NCBI GenBank assembly: GCA_041390105.1
Contig: JAWKQO010000002.1
Location: 496,001 to 560,000 of the forward strand
Length of the DNA stretch: 64,000 nucleotides
Origin: Gemmatimonadota bacterium
Lineage (GTDB): Bacteria; Gemmatimonadota; Gemmatimonadetes; Longimicrobiales; Gaopeijiaceae
Direction of reading: 5' to 3'
The notes beneath the pieces were generated by a model. The model ran no database searches. It was given only the letters and a program-made list of their open reading frames with translations, and was not told where the DNA came from. A program made the position numbers and the translations under genes. Below, in pieces: positions 44,929 through 53,950 of this stretch. Position 1 is the first letter of the stretch. Each line of letters begins with the position of its first letter.

Positions 44929-46068
44929 TCAGAACGATCGGGGCATGCCGAGCACGTGCTGACCCACGTAGCTGAGCACGAGGTTGTTGGAGATCGGGGC
45001 CACCAGATAGAGGCGCGCCTCTCGGAACTTGCGCTCGATGCCGTATTCCTCGGCCAGCCCGTACCCGCCGAACGCGTCCATGGCCGCATTGGCGGCGTCC
45101 CAGGCCGCCTCCGACGCCACCAGCTTGCACATGTTGGCCTCGGCCCCGCACGGGAGCCCGGCGTCGTACAAGGCGGCGGCCTGGTCACGCAGCGCCGCCG
45201 CGGCGCGCGTGCGCACGTACGCGGCGGCGATCGGAAACTGCACGCCCTGGTTCTGTCCGATGGGCCGACCGAACACCTCTCGTTCGGAGGCGTAGCGGGT
45301 GGCGCGATCGGTGAAGTAGAGCGCATCGCCCACGGACTCCGACGCCAACAGGATGCGCTCCGCGTTCATTCCGCTGAGGATGTAGGAAAAGCCCTTCCCC
45401 TCCTCGCCCACGAGGCTGGAGGCTGGGATCTCCAGGTCGTCGAAGAAGACCTCGTTGGTCTCGTGGTTGATCATGGTGTCTACGGGCTGCACGCGGAGCC
45501 CCTCACCCACCTCCCGCAGGTCGATCAGGAACACCGACAGACCCTGGGTCTTCTTCTGAACGTCCTCCGGTCTGCTCGTGCGGGCCAGCAACACCATCAA
45601 GTCCGAGTGCTGCACGCGGGAGATGAAGATCTTCTTGCCGCGCACCACGTAGCGATCGCCTTCGCGCCGCGCGAAGGTCCGGATGCTAGTCGTGTCCGAT
45701 CCGGCGTCCGGCTCGGTGACCGCGAAGGCCTGCAGGCGCAGCTCGCCGCGGGCGATGCCGGGCAGGTAGCGCTCCTTCTGCGCCTCGGAGCCGTGCCGCA
45801 GCACGGTGCCCATCGTGTACATCTGCGCGTGGCAGGCGGCCGCGTTGCCTCCGGAGCGGTTGATCTCCTCCAGGATCAAGCTGGCCTCGCGCATCCCCAG
45901 CCCGCCCCCGCCGAAGTGCTCGGGGATCAGACAGGAGAGGTATCCGGCCTCGGTGAGCTCCCGGACGAACGCCTCCGGGTAGGAACGCGTCCGGTCCAGC
46001 TCCCCCCAGTAGCGGTCAGGGTAGCGGCTGCAGAGGCTACGGACGGCTTCGCGAAGCTGATCTTCCAT
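44929..46068 (-). CDS. Acyl-CoA dehydrogenase with atypical catalytic-glutamate position
   Basis: 379 residues, standard length. FAD-binding and signature blocks are present (AFAVTEPDAGSD, FGRPIGQNQ, DAFGGYGLAEE). The C-terminal segment that carries the catalytic Glu in medium-chain enzymes (EG-T) reads APISNN here, so that Glu is missing (A357, P358). A Glu is instead found at E237 in MNAERILLA, the helix-G position used by isovaleryl-CoA dehydrogenase for branched substrates. This fits a branched C5 substrate such as methylsuccinyl-CoA (inference). It is the first gene of the operon that continues with the CitE-type lyase 13 bases downstream; the start ATG at 46068 is chosen over longer frames. 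Confidence 0.85.
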   Translation of the reverse strand: MEDQLREAVRSLCSRYPDRYWGELDRTRSYPEAFVRELTEAGYLSCLIPEHFGGGGLGMREASLILEEINRSGGNAAACHAQMYTMGTVLRHGSEAQKERYLPGIARGELRLQAFAVTEPDAGSDTTSIRTFARREGDRYVVRGKKIFISRVQHSDLMVLLARTSRPEDVQKKTQGLSVFLIDLREVGEGLRVQPVDTMINHETNEVFFDDLEIPASSLVGEEGKGFSYILSGMNAERILLASESVGDALYFTDRATRYASEREVFGRPIGQNQGVQFPIAAAYVRTRAAAALRDQAAALYDAGLPCGAEANMCKLVASEAAWDAANAAMDAFGGYGLAEEYGIERKFREARLYLVAPISNNLVLSYVGQHVLGMPRSF

Positions 46069-46224
46069 CCCCCGCTGGTCTCCGGTCTGTACGGTGGGGC
46101 ACCCCCGCTCGCGAGGCTGCGAATGTAGGCGCCTTCCCCCCTCTGGACACGATCCTGCCGCATCCGTATGATGCCGAACAAACACCGAAAATAAACGCTC
46201 CTCGTTCCTGAACGCACTGTCCGT

Positions 46225-47343
46225 TTGGCCATTTCTGAGACCGTCGACCGGCACGACCCCGTGCGCATCCTCTTCTTCGCGGACTCGCACCTGGGCTTCG
46301 ATCTCCCAGCGCGGCCCCGCGTGAAACGCCGCCGGCGTGGCTACGATTTCCAGGCCAACCACGAGCGGGCGCTGGAGGCCGCGGTGCGACTCAAGGTGGA
46401 TGCGGTGGTTCACGGGGGGGACGTCTTCCACCGCTCGCGGGTCGCTCGCTCCCTCGCGCACCAGGCGTTCGCGCCCTTCGAGCGGGTGGCGGACAAGGGC
46501 ATCCCGGTGTTCGTGGTGCCCGGCAACCACGAGCGCTCACGCATGCCTCACGGCCGGGCCGCGGCGCATCGCCAGGTTCGGGTCTTCGATCGCGCCCGGA
46601 CCTACGTCATCGATGTGCGCGGCACCCGGGTGGCTCTGGCGGGCTTCCCCTACGAGCGCAGGGGAGTGCGACACTCGTTCGCTGACCGCTTGGCGGCGAC
46701 CGGGATCGACTCCGCGCAGGCCGACATCCGAGTGCTCTGCATGCACCACTGCGTCGAAGGCGCACGGGTCGGTCCGTCCGACTACACGTTCCGGGGGGCC
46801 GCCGCCGTGGTGCGGGCACGCGACCTACCCTCCGGCGTCGCCGCCGTGTTGTCGGGGCACATCCACCGTCATCAGGTGCTGACGCAGGACCTGTCCGCTC
46901 GGCGGCTCCCGGCGCCGGTCCTCTATCCTGGTTCGGTGGAGAGGACCTCCGTCGCGGAGGCCGGAGAGACCAAGGGCTTCCTTCTGCTCACGCTGGCCGC
47001 GGGGGGAGCGGGAGGGGTACTTCGTGACTGGCGCTTCCTGCCTCTGCCGGCGCGCCCGCTGGTCCGTTGCGAGCTCGAGCCGGACGGCGCTTCACCGTCC
47101 CGCAGTCACCTCGAACGCATGGTGCGGCAGGCCCTGGCCGCGTATCCGTCGGACGCGGTGGTTCGTCTTACCCTGCGGCAGGTGGCGGGTACGCCGCTGC
47201 CGTGGCCGTCCGCGGACGTGATCCGTCGCCTCGCCCCGCCGTCGATGAACGTCGACGTGGTCCTGCGTGATGCGCGCGGAGCACGCGTTGTTCTGCCACA
47301 GCGTAGACGCAGGAACGCGCAACCGCGGCTGGCCGACTGGTAG
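46225..47343 (+). CDS. SbcD/Mre11-like metallophosphoesterase (DNA repair nuclease type)
   Basis: 372 residues from a TTG at 46225; a GTG at 46261, which gives the family-typical MRILFFADSHLG start, is equally possible, since neither has a Shine-Dalgarno. The calcineurin-like motifs are in order: D-x-H (ADSHLG), GD (HGGDVFHRS), GNH (VPGNHERS), H-H (MHHC) and GHIH (SGHIHRHQ). The group comprises YhaO/SbcD-like DNA repair exonucleases. The ATPase partner (SbcC/YhaN) is not in the window. It faces the acyl-CoA dehydrogenase gene divergently across an AT-richer stretch. A basic C-terminal tail may bind DNA. Confidence 0.82.
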   Translation: MAISETVDRHDPVRILFFADSHLGFDLPARPRVKRRRRGYDFQANHERALEAAVRLKVDAVVHGGDVFHRSRVARSLAHQAFAPFERVADKGIPVFVVPGNHERSRMPHGRAAAHRQVRVFDRARTYVIDVRGTRVALAGFPYERRGVRHSFADRLAATGIDSAQADIRVLCMHHCVEGARVGPSDYTFRGAAAVVRARDLPSGVAAVLSGHIHRHQVLTQDLSARRLPAPVLYPGSVERTSVAEAGETKGFLLLTLAAGGAGGVLRDWRFLPLPARPLVRCELEPDGASPSRSHLERMVRQALAAYPSDAVVRLTLRQVAGTPLPWPSADVIRRLAPPSMNVDVVLRDARGARVVLPQRRRRNAQPRLADW

Positions 47344-47349
47344 GGAACG

Positions 47350-49797
47350 CTACTCGGCGCGCAGCGTGCGCACCGGGTCCACGCTGAGGGCTCTGAACAG
47401 TGGGAGCGCCACCGCCAGCGCCACCGCGATGAGCAGCACACCCGCCGCGGCCGTGAGCGCGAGTGGATCGCCGGGTGCGACGCCCCACAGGAGATCGGCG
47501 ATGCCGCGAACGGCCAGCAGGGCGAGTCCGCCCCCCAGCAGCACGCCCAGGCCCAGCGGCCGGGCCAGCGTAACGATCACCAGACGGGCGATCGAGCCTC
47601 GATCGGCACCGACGGCCATGCGGATGCCGATCTCGCGCCGCCGGCGCGTCACGGCTAGAGCCACCACGGCGAAGATCCCGGCCGCGGCCAGCAACAGTCC
47701 CAGCGCGGCGGTGATGCCGAAGAGCTCGGCGTTCATGCGTTGGGTGTAGAGGAAGCCGCGCACCACCTCACCGTACGGGAGGATGTTGACGATCGCGATC
47801 CGGGGGTCGACGCGCCGCAACTCCCCTTCGAGGCGGTCCGCGGCTTCGCCGGGTGGCCCGGCGACCCGGACCAGGAAGGCGTTGCCGGGCGCGGAGTAGT
47901 GCTGCGGCAAGGAGAAGAAGGCCGTGGGCTCCGGGTCCTCGAGCAGTCGCGTGATGCGCGCATTGCGGACCACACCCACCACATCGTATCCGCGATCCGG
48001 CTCTCCGTCCGCGCCCGGCCACCAGAGCTTCTCCCCGAGCACGTCACCCCCGGGCGCCATGCGTGCAGCCAGGGCCTCGTTCACGATCACCACCCCTGCG
48101 GCCACCGCCGTATCGGTGGCCAGCAAGGAGCGCCCGCGCACGATCTCCATCTCCAGTGTCTCGAAGTATCCGGGCCATACGCGGGCCACGGTCGTGCGCA
48201 CCGGGGTGGACAGACCGGGAAGCCGCAGGTCCTCGGACGGATGGTCGGAGAGCGGCGCGCTCTGTGCCACCGTGGCGGCCTCGACCCACGGCTGTTCCTG
48301 GAAGCGCTCGATGAGCTGCTGGAAGAAGCGGTGCCGTTCCTCGACCGGCACGCCCATGCTGCTGGTGCTCACGTAGCTGGCCAGGGTGTGCTCCACCGCG
48401 AAGCCGGCGTCCACGCGCCCAGCGACGTCGAACGTGCGCACCACCAGAGCGGCGACCAGAAGCAGCACCACCGAAAGCGCCACCTGCACGGCGATGAGAA
48501 CGTCCCCCGAGGACACCAGCCATCTGCGCCGTCCCGAACTCTGCTCCCCTTCGGGACCGGTGGCCAAGGCCGCGGCGGGATCCCGGTGCGCCACCCGCAG
48601 GGCTGGAAGCAGCCCGGTCACCAGCCCGGCGACGACCGCGATCAGCACACCGAACGCCAGGACGCGGAGGTCGGGCTCGATGGTGCGCGACACGTTGGAG
48701 CCCCACACGCTCGGGCGAGCGAAGTAGGAGCCCAGCCGCGCCCCGGCCGGGCCCGCGAAGAGCAGGGCGGCGCCTCCTGCCAGCAGCGAGAGCAGGACGC
48801 TCTCCACCAGCAGCTGGCGAACCAGCCTCCAGCGCGAGGCCCCCAGCGCACTGCGCAGGGACAGCTCCCAGCGCCGGCGCGCACCCGCCGCCAGCACGAT
48901 GTTGGAGACGTTGGCGCAGGCCAACAGCAACAACGCGGCGGCGGCGAGCTTCAGCACGCGCGTGGTCGCGGCTTCCGCCTCCCGCGTGGCGGGGCTGATC
49001 CAGGTGGCGGGCTGCAGGGTGAACGTCCGGGTGCGTTCGGGTAGGGGTGCGGCCCGGTCCAGGCCGTCGGCCAGCGTGGAGAGAGCCTCCGATGTGGGAC
49101 CGAGCTGGGAGCGGTCGGCGAGGCGGAGGAACGGCAGCATGACCCGGGCACTGCGGTCGTTCCGCGTGTCGGAGCGCGCCCAATACACGCGCATGTACGA
49201 CTCGAACGGGAGCCAGATCTCGGGCCGGAACGCGGAGCTGGTGCCGAGGAACTCCGGGCCGGTCACCCCCACGATCGTGTAGGGATCGTTGTTGAGCAGA
49301 AGCGTGCTTCCCAGCACGTCGCTGGAAGATGCGTAGCGCCGCCGCCAGTACTCGTGCGAAATCACGACCGCCGCTGGCGCGTCCGCCCGGTCGTCTCCGG
49401 GCGTGAGGGCGCGGCCGAGTGCCATGTCCACGCGGGCCACCGGGAAGAACGCGCCGGTCACCGCCTGGCCGAACACCACCTCGGTGAGTGACTCGTGGCG
49501 GGCGCTGGCGGCGAACAGGCTCTGACCTACCCCGGCGAGCTCGACCGGGGCGCCTGCGCTGGCGACCAGGTCCTCGAAGTCCGGATAGGACAGCGCGTCG
49601 TACGGGGTCGCGGGCGAGTGCTGGTAGATCTGGTACAGTCCGCCGGCATCGGCCCCCGGGAAGGGCTGCTGGTAGGCGTTCACATAGGTGAAGACCGCCG
49701 AGCTCGCCGCGAGACCCAGGGCCAGCGTGCCGACCGCGAGTAGCGTGAAGCCCGGGCGATGCGCCAGGTGGCGCAGTCCGTCCTTGAGGTCCCGCAT
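47350..49797 (-). CDS. ADOP-type orphan FtsX/MacB-like permease (no PadR partner)
   Basis: 815 residues from the ATG at 49797; ATGs at 49806 and 49845 are alternatives. The architecture is the duplicated permease: an N-terminal helix (about 18-38), a MacB-type periplasmic core domain (40-260), three transmembrane helices, a middle helix with a second MacB core (about 430-680), and three C-terminal helices. Motifs SLRSALGASRWRLVRQLLVESVLL and GIRMAVGADRGSIARLV are the two FtsX repeats. No ATP-binding subunit is adjacent, as is typical of ADOP proteins. Its ligand is unknown. It is convergent with the SbcD-like gene, 6 bases apart. Confidence 0.88.
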   Translation of the reverse strand: MRDLKDGLRHLAHRPGFTLLAVGTLALGLAASSAVFTYVNAYQQPFPGADAGGLYQIYQHSPATPYDALSYPDFEDLVASAGAPVELAGVGQSLFAASARHESLTEVVFGQAVTGAFFPVARVDMALGRALTPGDDRADAPAAVVISHEYWRRRYASSSDVLGSTLLLNNDPYTIVGVTGPEFLGTSSAFRPEIWLPFESYMRVYWARSDTRNDRSARVMLPFLRLADRSQLGPTSEALSTLADGLDRAAPLPERTRTFTLQPATWISPATREAEAATTRVLKLAAAALLLLACANVSNIVLAAGARRRWELSLRSALGASRWRLVRQLLVESVLLSLLAGGAALLFAGPAGARLGSYFARPSVWGSNVSRTIEPDLRVLAFGVLIAVVAGLVTGLLPALRVAHRDPAAALATGPEGEQSSGRRRWLVSSGDVLIAVQVALSVVLLLVAALVVRTFDVAGRVDAGFAVEHTLASYVSTSSMGVPVEERHRFFQQLIERFQEQPWVEAATVAQSAPLSDHPSEDLRLPGLSTPVRTTVARVWPGYFETLEMEIVRGRSLLATDTAVAAGVVIVNEALAARMAPGGDVLGEKLWWPGADGEPDRGYDVVGVVRNARITRLLEDPEPTAFFSLPQHYSAPGNAFLVRVAGPPGEAADRLEGELRRVDPRIAIVNILPYGEVVRGFLYTQRMNAELFGITAALGLLLAAAGIFAVVALAVTRRRREIGIRMAVGADRGSIARLVIVTLARPLGLGVLLGGGLALLAVRGIADLLWGVAPGDPLALTAAAGVLLIAVALAVALPLFRALSVDPVRTLRAE

Positions 49798-50125
49798 CAG
49801 TCCCATCCTGGGCCACAGGATGCGGGGCGCGGGGCAGTCGGACAAGCCGAAGGGCTGGGAGGGCTACCGGGCGACCCCCGGGCCTCGCGGCTCCCTCCGG
49901 GACCGGGGGCTATTGACGCTGGCGGGGGCTTCCGCGAGACTCCTGCCACGGTTCCGCGAGGGACCGACTCTCTGAAGGGGCGGCGGTCTCGTTCGAGGAG
50001 ATCGCTGCCCCGGTCATATTGTGACCATGGGTGGTCACATACAGCGCGGGTCTGCCGCGCACGTCAAGCAGTCGGCAAGTACGCGTCATCGTGGCTCCGA
50101 CTCGGACAAAACCAGGAGCGCGATC
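49798..50125. promoter_or_regulatory. Intergenic region with inverted repeat upstream of the cold-shock gene
   Basis: The 328 bases between two divergently oriented genes contain no convincing gene. A perfect 8-bp inverted repeat, TGTGACCA and TGGTCACA, with a 4-base spacer lies at 50020-50039, 86 bases before the cold-shock ATG. It could be an operator or a 5-prime UTR hairpin of the kind seen in cold-shock mRNAs. I cannot place a promoter with confidence. Confidence 0.5.
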
Positions 50126-50332
50126 ATGCGTACCAGAGGCAAAGTGAAGTGGTTCAACGACGAAAAGGGCTTTGGTTTCATCACGCCCGAGGACGGGAGC
50201 AAGGATTGCTTCGTCCATCACACCGCCATCCAGGGATCGGGGTTCAAGACCCTGGCTGAGGGAGCGACGGTGGAGTTCGACGTGGTGGCCGGAACCAAGG
50301 GCCCCGCAGCGGAGAACGTCTCCGTAGTCTGA
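50126..50332 (+). CDS. csp: Cold-shock domain protein (CspA family) with Cys in RNP2
   Basis: 68 residues, the usual size. RNP1 is K14-GFGFI19; RNP2 is C28-FVHH32, where Val/Ile/Leu is normal, so the nucleic-acid-facing strand carries a cysteine. AGGAG precedes the ATG by 9 bases. The protein should bind single-stranded RNA or DNA and act as an RNA chaperone. It is monocistronic: an inverted repeat lies upstream and a strong hairpin downstream. The Cys could be redox sensitive, which is speculation. Confidence 0.95.
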   Translation: MRTRGKVKWFNDEKGFGFITPEDGSKDCFVHHTAIQGSGFKTLAEGATVEFDVVAGTKGPAAENVSVV

Positions 50333-50356
50333 GGAACCACGGTCCACGTGACCTCG

Positions 50357-50385
50357 AGGGCCGTCCCGCGTTGCGGGGCGGCCCT
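50357..50385. terminator. Terminator hairpin shared by cold-shock gene and kinase gene
   Basis: A 13-bp stem with one G-U pair (50357-50369 with 50373-50385) and 3-base loop, followed on the plus strand by a T-rich stretch. It lies 24 bases after the cold-shock stop and 60 bases before the convergent kinase stop, so it could serve both. Confidence 0.75.
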
Positions 50386-50445
50386 TCGTCGTTTCGGCCT
50401 CGGAGCTCCCGCCTGGGCGGTGGTGTGGGGGTGTCGCGCCATCGC

Positions 50446-53247
50446 TCATGGAGCGCTGGGCCCGCGCTCCTTCCGGTCGACCTGCGCTCGGGCCCGCTCC
50501 AGACGTGCCCTCCGGCTCCGGCCCGCGTCTCCCTCCGGGATCCGTTCCGATGCCACGGCCAGAAGAGAGTCCGCCCGCAGCGTGTCGCCACGCGCCGCCT
50601 CCGCCTGGGCCAGGACCAGCAGGCCGGCGAACACCACGTCATGCTGCTCGCCGAGCGACCGGGTCAGTCCGTCGAGCGCACGCCCCAGGTGCGGCACGGC
50701 GGCAGAGGCGTCCCCGCGTTCCAGGAGCGTCTGCCCCAGCCCGAAGGCGTAGACCAGCGTCTGGGGATGGTCCTCGCCCTGCGTCCGCTCCGCGACCGCC
50801 ACCGCTTCCTGATGGTAGTTCACCGCGGCGTCGTAGCGCCGCATGGTTCGGAGCTGCTGTGCCAGCGCGTTCGCCTGTTGGGCGACGCTCGGGTGCCCGT
50901 CTGGATAGAACGCGCGCAGGATGCGCATCGCTTGGGTCTGTAGGTCCAGCGCCTCCTCCAGACGGTCCTGAGCAGCGACCGTGCGGGCGACCCAGGAGAG
51001 GGCCTCCGCCTCCTCAGACCGGGAGCCGCCCTGCGGAAGGGAGCGTTGCACGATGGAAAGCGCCCGGCGGGCATGCTGCTCGGCCTCGGCGGCCTGGTTC
51101 GCTGCCAGCAGCGTCGTCGCGAGCGCCTGGTGACTGGCGACGAGGTCGGGATGGTCGGCGCCCAGCACGCGTTGCCGGCGGGCGAGCACGTCCCGGTACT
51201 CGGCAGCGGCGCCCGCCCGGTCTCCGGCGACGTCGCGCATCACGGCCAGGTTCTGCTGGGCGACCAGGCTGCGTTGGTGGTCGGGCCCCACGGTGCCGCG
51301 CAGGGCCGCGAGCGCCTGCTGCCCCAGGGATACGGCTTCGTCGTAGCGCCCCTGTGTGTAGCGCAACGCGGCCAGGTTGCTCGTCGTCACCGCAATGCCC
51401 CGATGGGGGCCCGGGTGGGCGGCCCGGCGGACTGCGAGCGATTCGGTGTAGGCCGCGGCTGCCTCGTCGTAGCGCGCCTGCTCTACGAGCACCAGACCGA
51501 GATCGTTGAGGGACCGGGCCAGATCGTCCAGGCGATCGGCACCCGTGCCCCGGCGCAGCGCCACCGCCCTGCGCAGCAGGGGTTCTGCCTTATCGGAGAG
51601 GCCGCGGTCGCGGAGGATCAGCCCCAGTGTGCCCAGGGCCGCCGCCACGTCGGGGTGCTCGGAGCCGAGCAGCTCCTCGCGCAGGGCCAAGGACGCCCGG
51701 GCCAGCGAATCGGCGCGCTCCAGCCGCCCCATGCGCCGATACCCTTCGGCCAGCACCTCCTGCATTTCTGCGAGGATGGCCGGCTCGGCGGCGTACTCCC
51801 CGTCCAGACCCGCCATGGTACGATCCAGCAGCGCTCCGGCCGTGAGCGAGTCTCCCGCCGCCCGCCCCGCGCCAGTGGTGCCGAACATCTCGATGAGGAA
51901 TGAACGGACCTCCAGCGCCTTGTCGCGCTCCGCGCGGACGCGCTCCGCCTCGGACGCGATGCGTCGGGATTGAGCGAGCGAAAGCGCTGTGGCGCCGACC
52001 AGCATCAGCAGCAGAGCTGTACCCGAGGCGACGGCCAGGCGGTGACGGCGTGTGAAGGTGGCCAGGCGGTAGGTCAGCGTGTCAGGGCGAGCGAGGATGG
52101 GAAGTCCTTCCTGGTAGCGCTCGAGGTCGTCCGCCAGAGCCTGGGCCGAGTGGTAGCGCCGCGAAGGCTCCGTCGACAGCGCCCGCAGCACGATGGTATC
52201 CAGGTCGCCGCTCAGGCGGCGGCGGAGACGGGTGGGGGTATCGGCGCGCCGTGCGCTCACGTCCTCTGGGGTGAGCGACTCCTGACTACCGTCCGGACGT
52301 CGGCGCACGAGGCGCGTGTTGACGGCTTCGCTGGGCTTGGTGGGCACGCGACCGTCCGGAGGCCGCACCTCGACATCGGCGAGGAGCGTCGAGGCGTCGA
52401 GCGGTCGCCGACCGGTCAACAACTCGTAGAGCACCACGCCGAGGCTGTATACGTCGCTGGCGGTGGTGACGGCCTCCCCGGCGATGTGCTCCGGGGAGGC
52501 GTACTCCGGCGTCAACAGGGGGCCTTGGACGCGCGTGTGCCCTGGGTCCGACGCTGCCAACAGGCGCGCGATGCCGAAGTCGAGGAGCTTGGGTGTTCCA
52601 TCTTCGGTCACGAGGATGTTGGACGGCTTGAGATCGCGATGCACCACCAGATTCTGGTGGGCATGGTGCACTGCCTCGCAGACGCGCCGGAACAGGGCCA
52701 AGCGCTGGCCTACCGAGAGCCGACGCTCGTCGCAGAACACGTCGAGCGGCAGCCCCTCGATGTATTCCATCGCGAAGAACGGGCGCCCGTCGTCCGTCGT
52801 TCCACCGTCGACGAGCGTGGCGATGTTGGGATGGCGGAGGGTTGCGAGGATGCGCCTCTCCGAACGGAAGCGCGCCATGACGTCTTCGGTGTCCAACCCG
52901 CGGCGGATGACCTTGAGGGCCACGTGCCGTTGGAAATCGGCGCCCTCGTGCACGGCGAGGTGGACTTCGCCCATGCCACCCCGTCCCAGCGGACGGATCA
53001 GGCGGTAGGGGCCGACGCGCGTGCCCGCATCGGGCGGCGCCGCCTCGGGTGCTCCGATGCGCAGGAACGGCATCTCCAGGAACGCAGGCGAGGCTTCGTG
53101 GGTGGCCAGCAACTCCTCGACCTCGGCACGCAGTTCCTCGTCGCTGCCGCACGCCTCGTCCAGGAAAGCGGCGCGCTCCGAGCCGTCGCGCGCGAGCGCG
53201 TCGTTGAGCAGCTCCGACACCCGGGCCCAACGCGCGGCCCCGGTCAT
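50446..53247 (-). CDS. Transmembrane Ser/Thr protein kinase with TPR sensor tail
   Basis: 933 residues. A helical segment (1-60) precedes a Hanks-type kinase domain (80-340) with the glycine loop GRGGMGEV, K112, H203-R-D205 and D223-F-G. A membrane helix lies at about 395-420. About 500 residues of tetratricopeptide repeats follow (pattern ALxxxxRxLGxxHPxxA...), outside the membrane or cytoplasmic depending on topology. The start overlaps the ECF sigma stop (ATGA), as in many kinase/sigma pairs in Gemmatimonadota and Acidobacteriota. It probably transduces a signal to or with the sigma factor. All invariant catalytic residues are present. Confidence 0.93.
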   Translation of the reverse strand: MTGAARWARVSELLNDALARDGSERAAFLDEACGSDEELRAEVEELLATHEASPAFLEMPFLRIGAPEAAPPDAGTRVGPYRLIRPLGRGGMGEVHLAVHEGADFQRHVALKVIRRGLDTEDVMARFRSERRILATLRHPNIATLVDGGTTDDGRPFFAMEYIEGLPLDVFCDERRLSVGQRLALFRRVCEAVHHAHQNLVVHRDLKPSNILVTEDGTPKLLDFGIARLLAASDPGHTRVQGPLLTPEYASPEHIAGEAVTTASDVYSLGVVLYELLTGRRPLDASTLLADVEVRPPDGRVPTKPSEAVNTRLVRRRPDGSQESLTPEDVSARRADTPTRLRRRLSGDLDTIVLRALSTEPSRRYHSAQALADDLERYQEGLPILARPDTLTYRLATFTRRHRLAVASGTALLLMLVGATALSLAQSRRIASEAERVRAERDKALEVRSFLIEMFGTTGAGRAAGDSLTAGALLDRTMAGLDGEYAAEPAILAEMQEVLAEGYRRMGRLERADSLARASLALREELLGSEHPDVAAALGTLGLILRDRGLSDKAEPLLRRAVALRRGTGADRLDDLARSLNDLGLVLVEQARYDEAAAAYTESLAVRRAAHPGPHRGIAVTTSNLAALRYTQGRYDEAVSLGQQALAALRGTVGPDHQRSLVAQQNLAVMRDVAGDRAGAAAEYRDVLARRQRVLGADHPDLVASHQALATTLLAANQAAEAEQHARRALSIVQRSLPQGGSRSEEAEALSWVARTVAAQDRLEEALDLQTQAMRILRAFYPDGHPSVAQQANALAQQLRTMRRYDAAVNYHQEAVAVAERTQGEDHPQTLVYAFGLGQTLLERGDASAAVPHLGRALDGLTRSLGEQHDVVFAGLLVLAQAEAARGDTLRADSLLAVASERIPEGDAGRSRRARLERARAQVDRKERGPSAP

Positions 53248-53846
53248 GGGCTGGCCTCGAGGCCGAAGTCGTCGCCCAGTTCCCGCCGCAGCCAGACCCG
53301 CGCACTGGTCCAGGCACGACGCACGGTGATCTCGGAGACCCCGAGCACCTCGGCCACCTCCCCGTGGCTCAGGCCTCCGAAGAACCGGTAGGTGACGACG
53401 TGGGCGCCGCGAGGATCGAAGGCCTGCAGACGATCCAGCGCATCTCCGAGCGCCTCGATGCCTTCAGCCTCGCGGTCGCTGGAGAAGACCTGCGTGTCGT
53501 GGAGGTCCACGTGGTCGTGGGCTCCCCCTCGCTTCTGCGCGTTCCGTGCGCGGGCGTGGTTGACCAGGATGCGCCGCATCGCCTCGGAGGCGACGGCGAA
53601 GAAGTGCCCGCGACTCTGCCACTGCACCTGGTCCTGATCCACGAGCTTGAGATAGGCTTCGTGAACCAGGGCGGTGGCGTTCAAAGTGTGTCCGTCACGC
53701 TCCCAGCGCAGACGTCCCTGGGCCAGGGATCGCAGTTCCTCATAGACGGCCGGCAAGAGCCGGTCGAACGCTGCGCGATCGCCGTCGCGCGCTTCGACCA
53801 GGAGTCGGGTGATCTGATCCTTGGAAGAGTCGGCAGGCCTGGACAT
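53244..53846 (-). CDS. ECF sigma factor (TIGR02999-like) coupled to the kinase
   Basis: 200 residues. Region 2 (LLPAVYEELRSLAQGRLRWER...) is followed by the family-typical TLNATALVHEAYLKLVDQ segment, and region 4 ends with a helix-turn-helix (SHGEVAEVLGVSEITVRRAW). This matches the ECF subfamily that is often paired with Ser/Thr kinases and lacks an anti-sigma gene. The kinase start overlaps its stop, so one transcript yields both. Regulation by phosphorylation is likely by analogy, not shown. Confidence 0.93.
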   Translation of the reverse strand: MSRPADSSKDQITRLLVEARDGDRAAFDRLLPAVYEELRSLAQGRLRWERDGHTLNATALVHEAYLKLVDQDQVQWQSRGHFFAVASEAMRRILVNHARARNAQKRGGAHDHVDLHDTQVFSSDREAEGIEALGDALDRLQAFDPRGAHVVTYRFFGGLSHGEVAEVLGVSEITVRRAWTSARVWLRRELGDDFGLEASP

Positions 53847-53950
53847 CTCGATTCTCGGGGGTGTGCCCGAGAATGGCCCCGCCCTCCGTCCCGATCAAGC
53901 AGACACCCGCGCGCTCCGGGCCCAGGGGTCCGGCCGGGGGCCGGGTCTCC

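Noticed and set aside
48044..49816. 590-codon frame inside the ADOP gene
   Set aside because: A shifted frame of a clear permease, low complexity and Arg-rich.
50020..50039. CRP-type binding site
   Set aside because: TGTGA and TCACA are present but separated by 10 bases, not the 6 of CRP sites; reported only as an inverted repeat.
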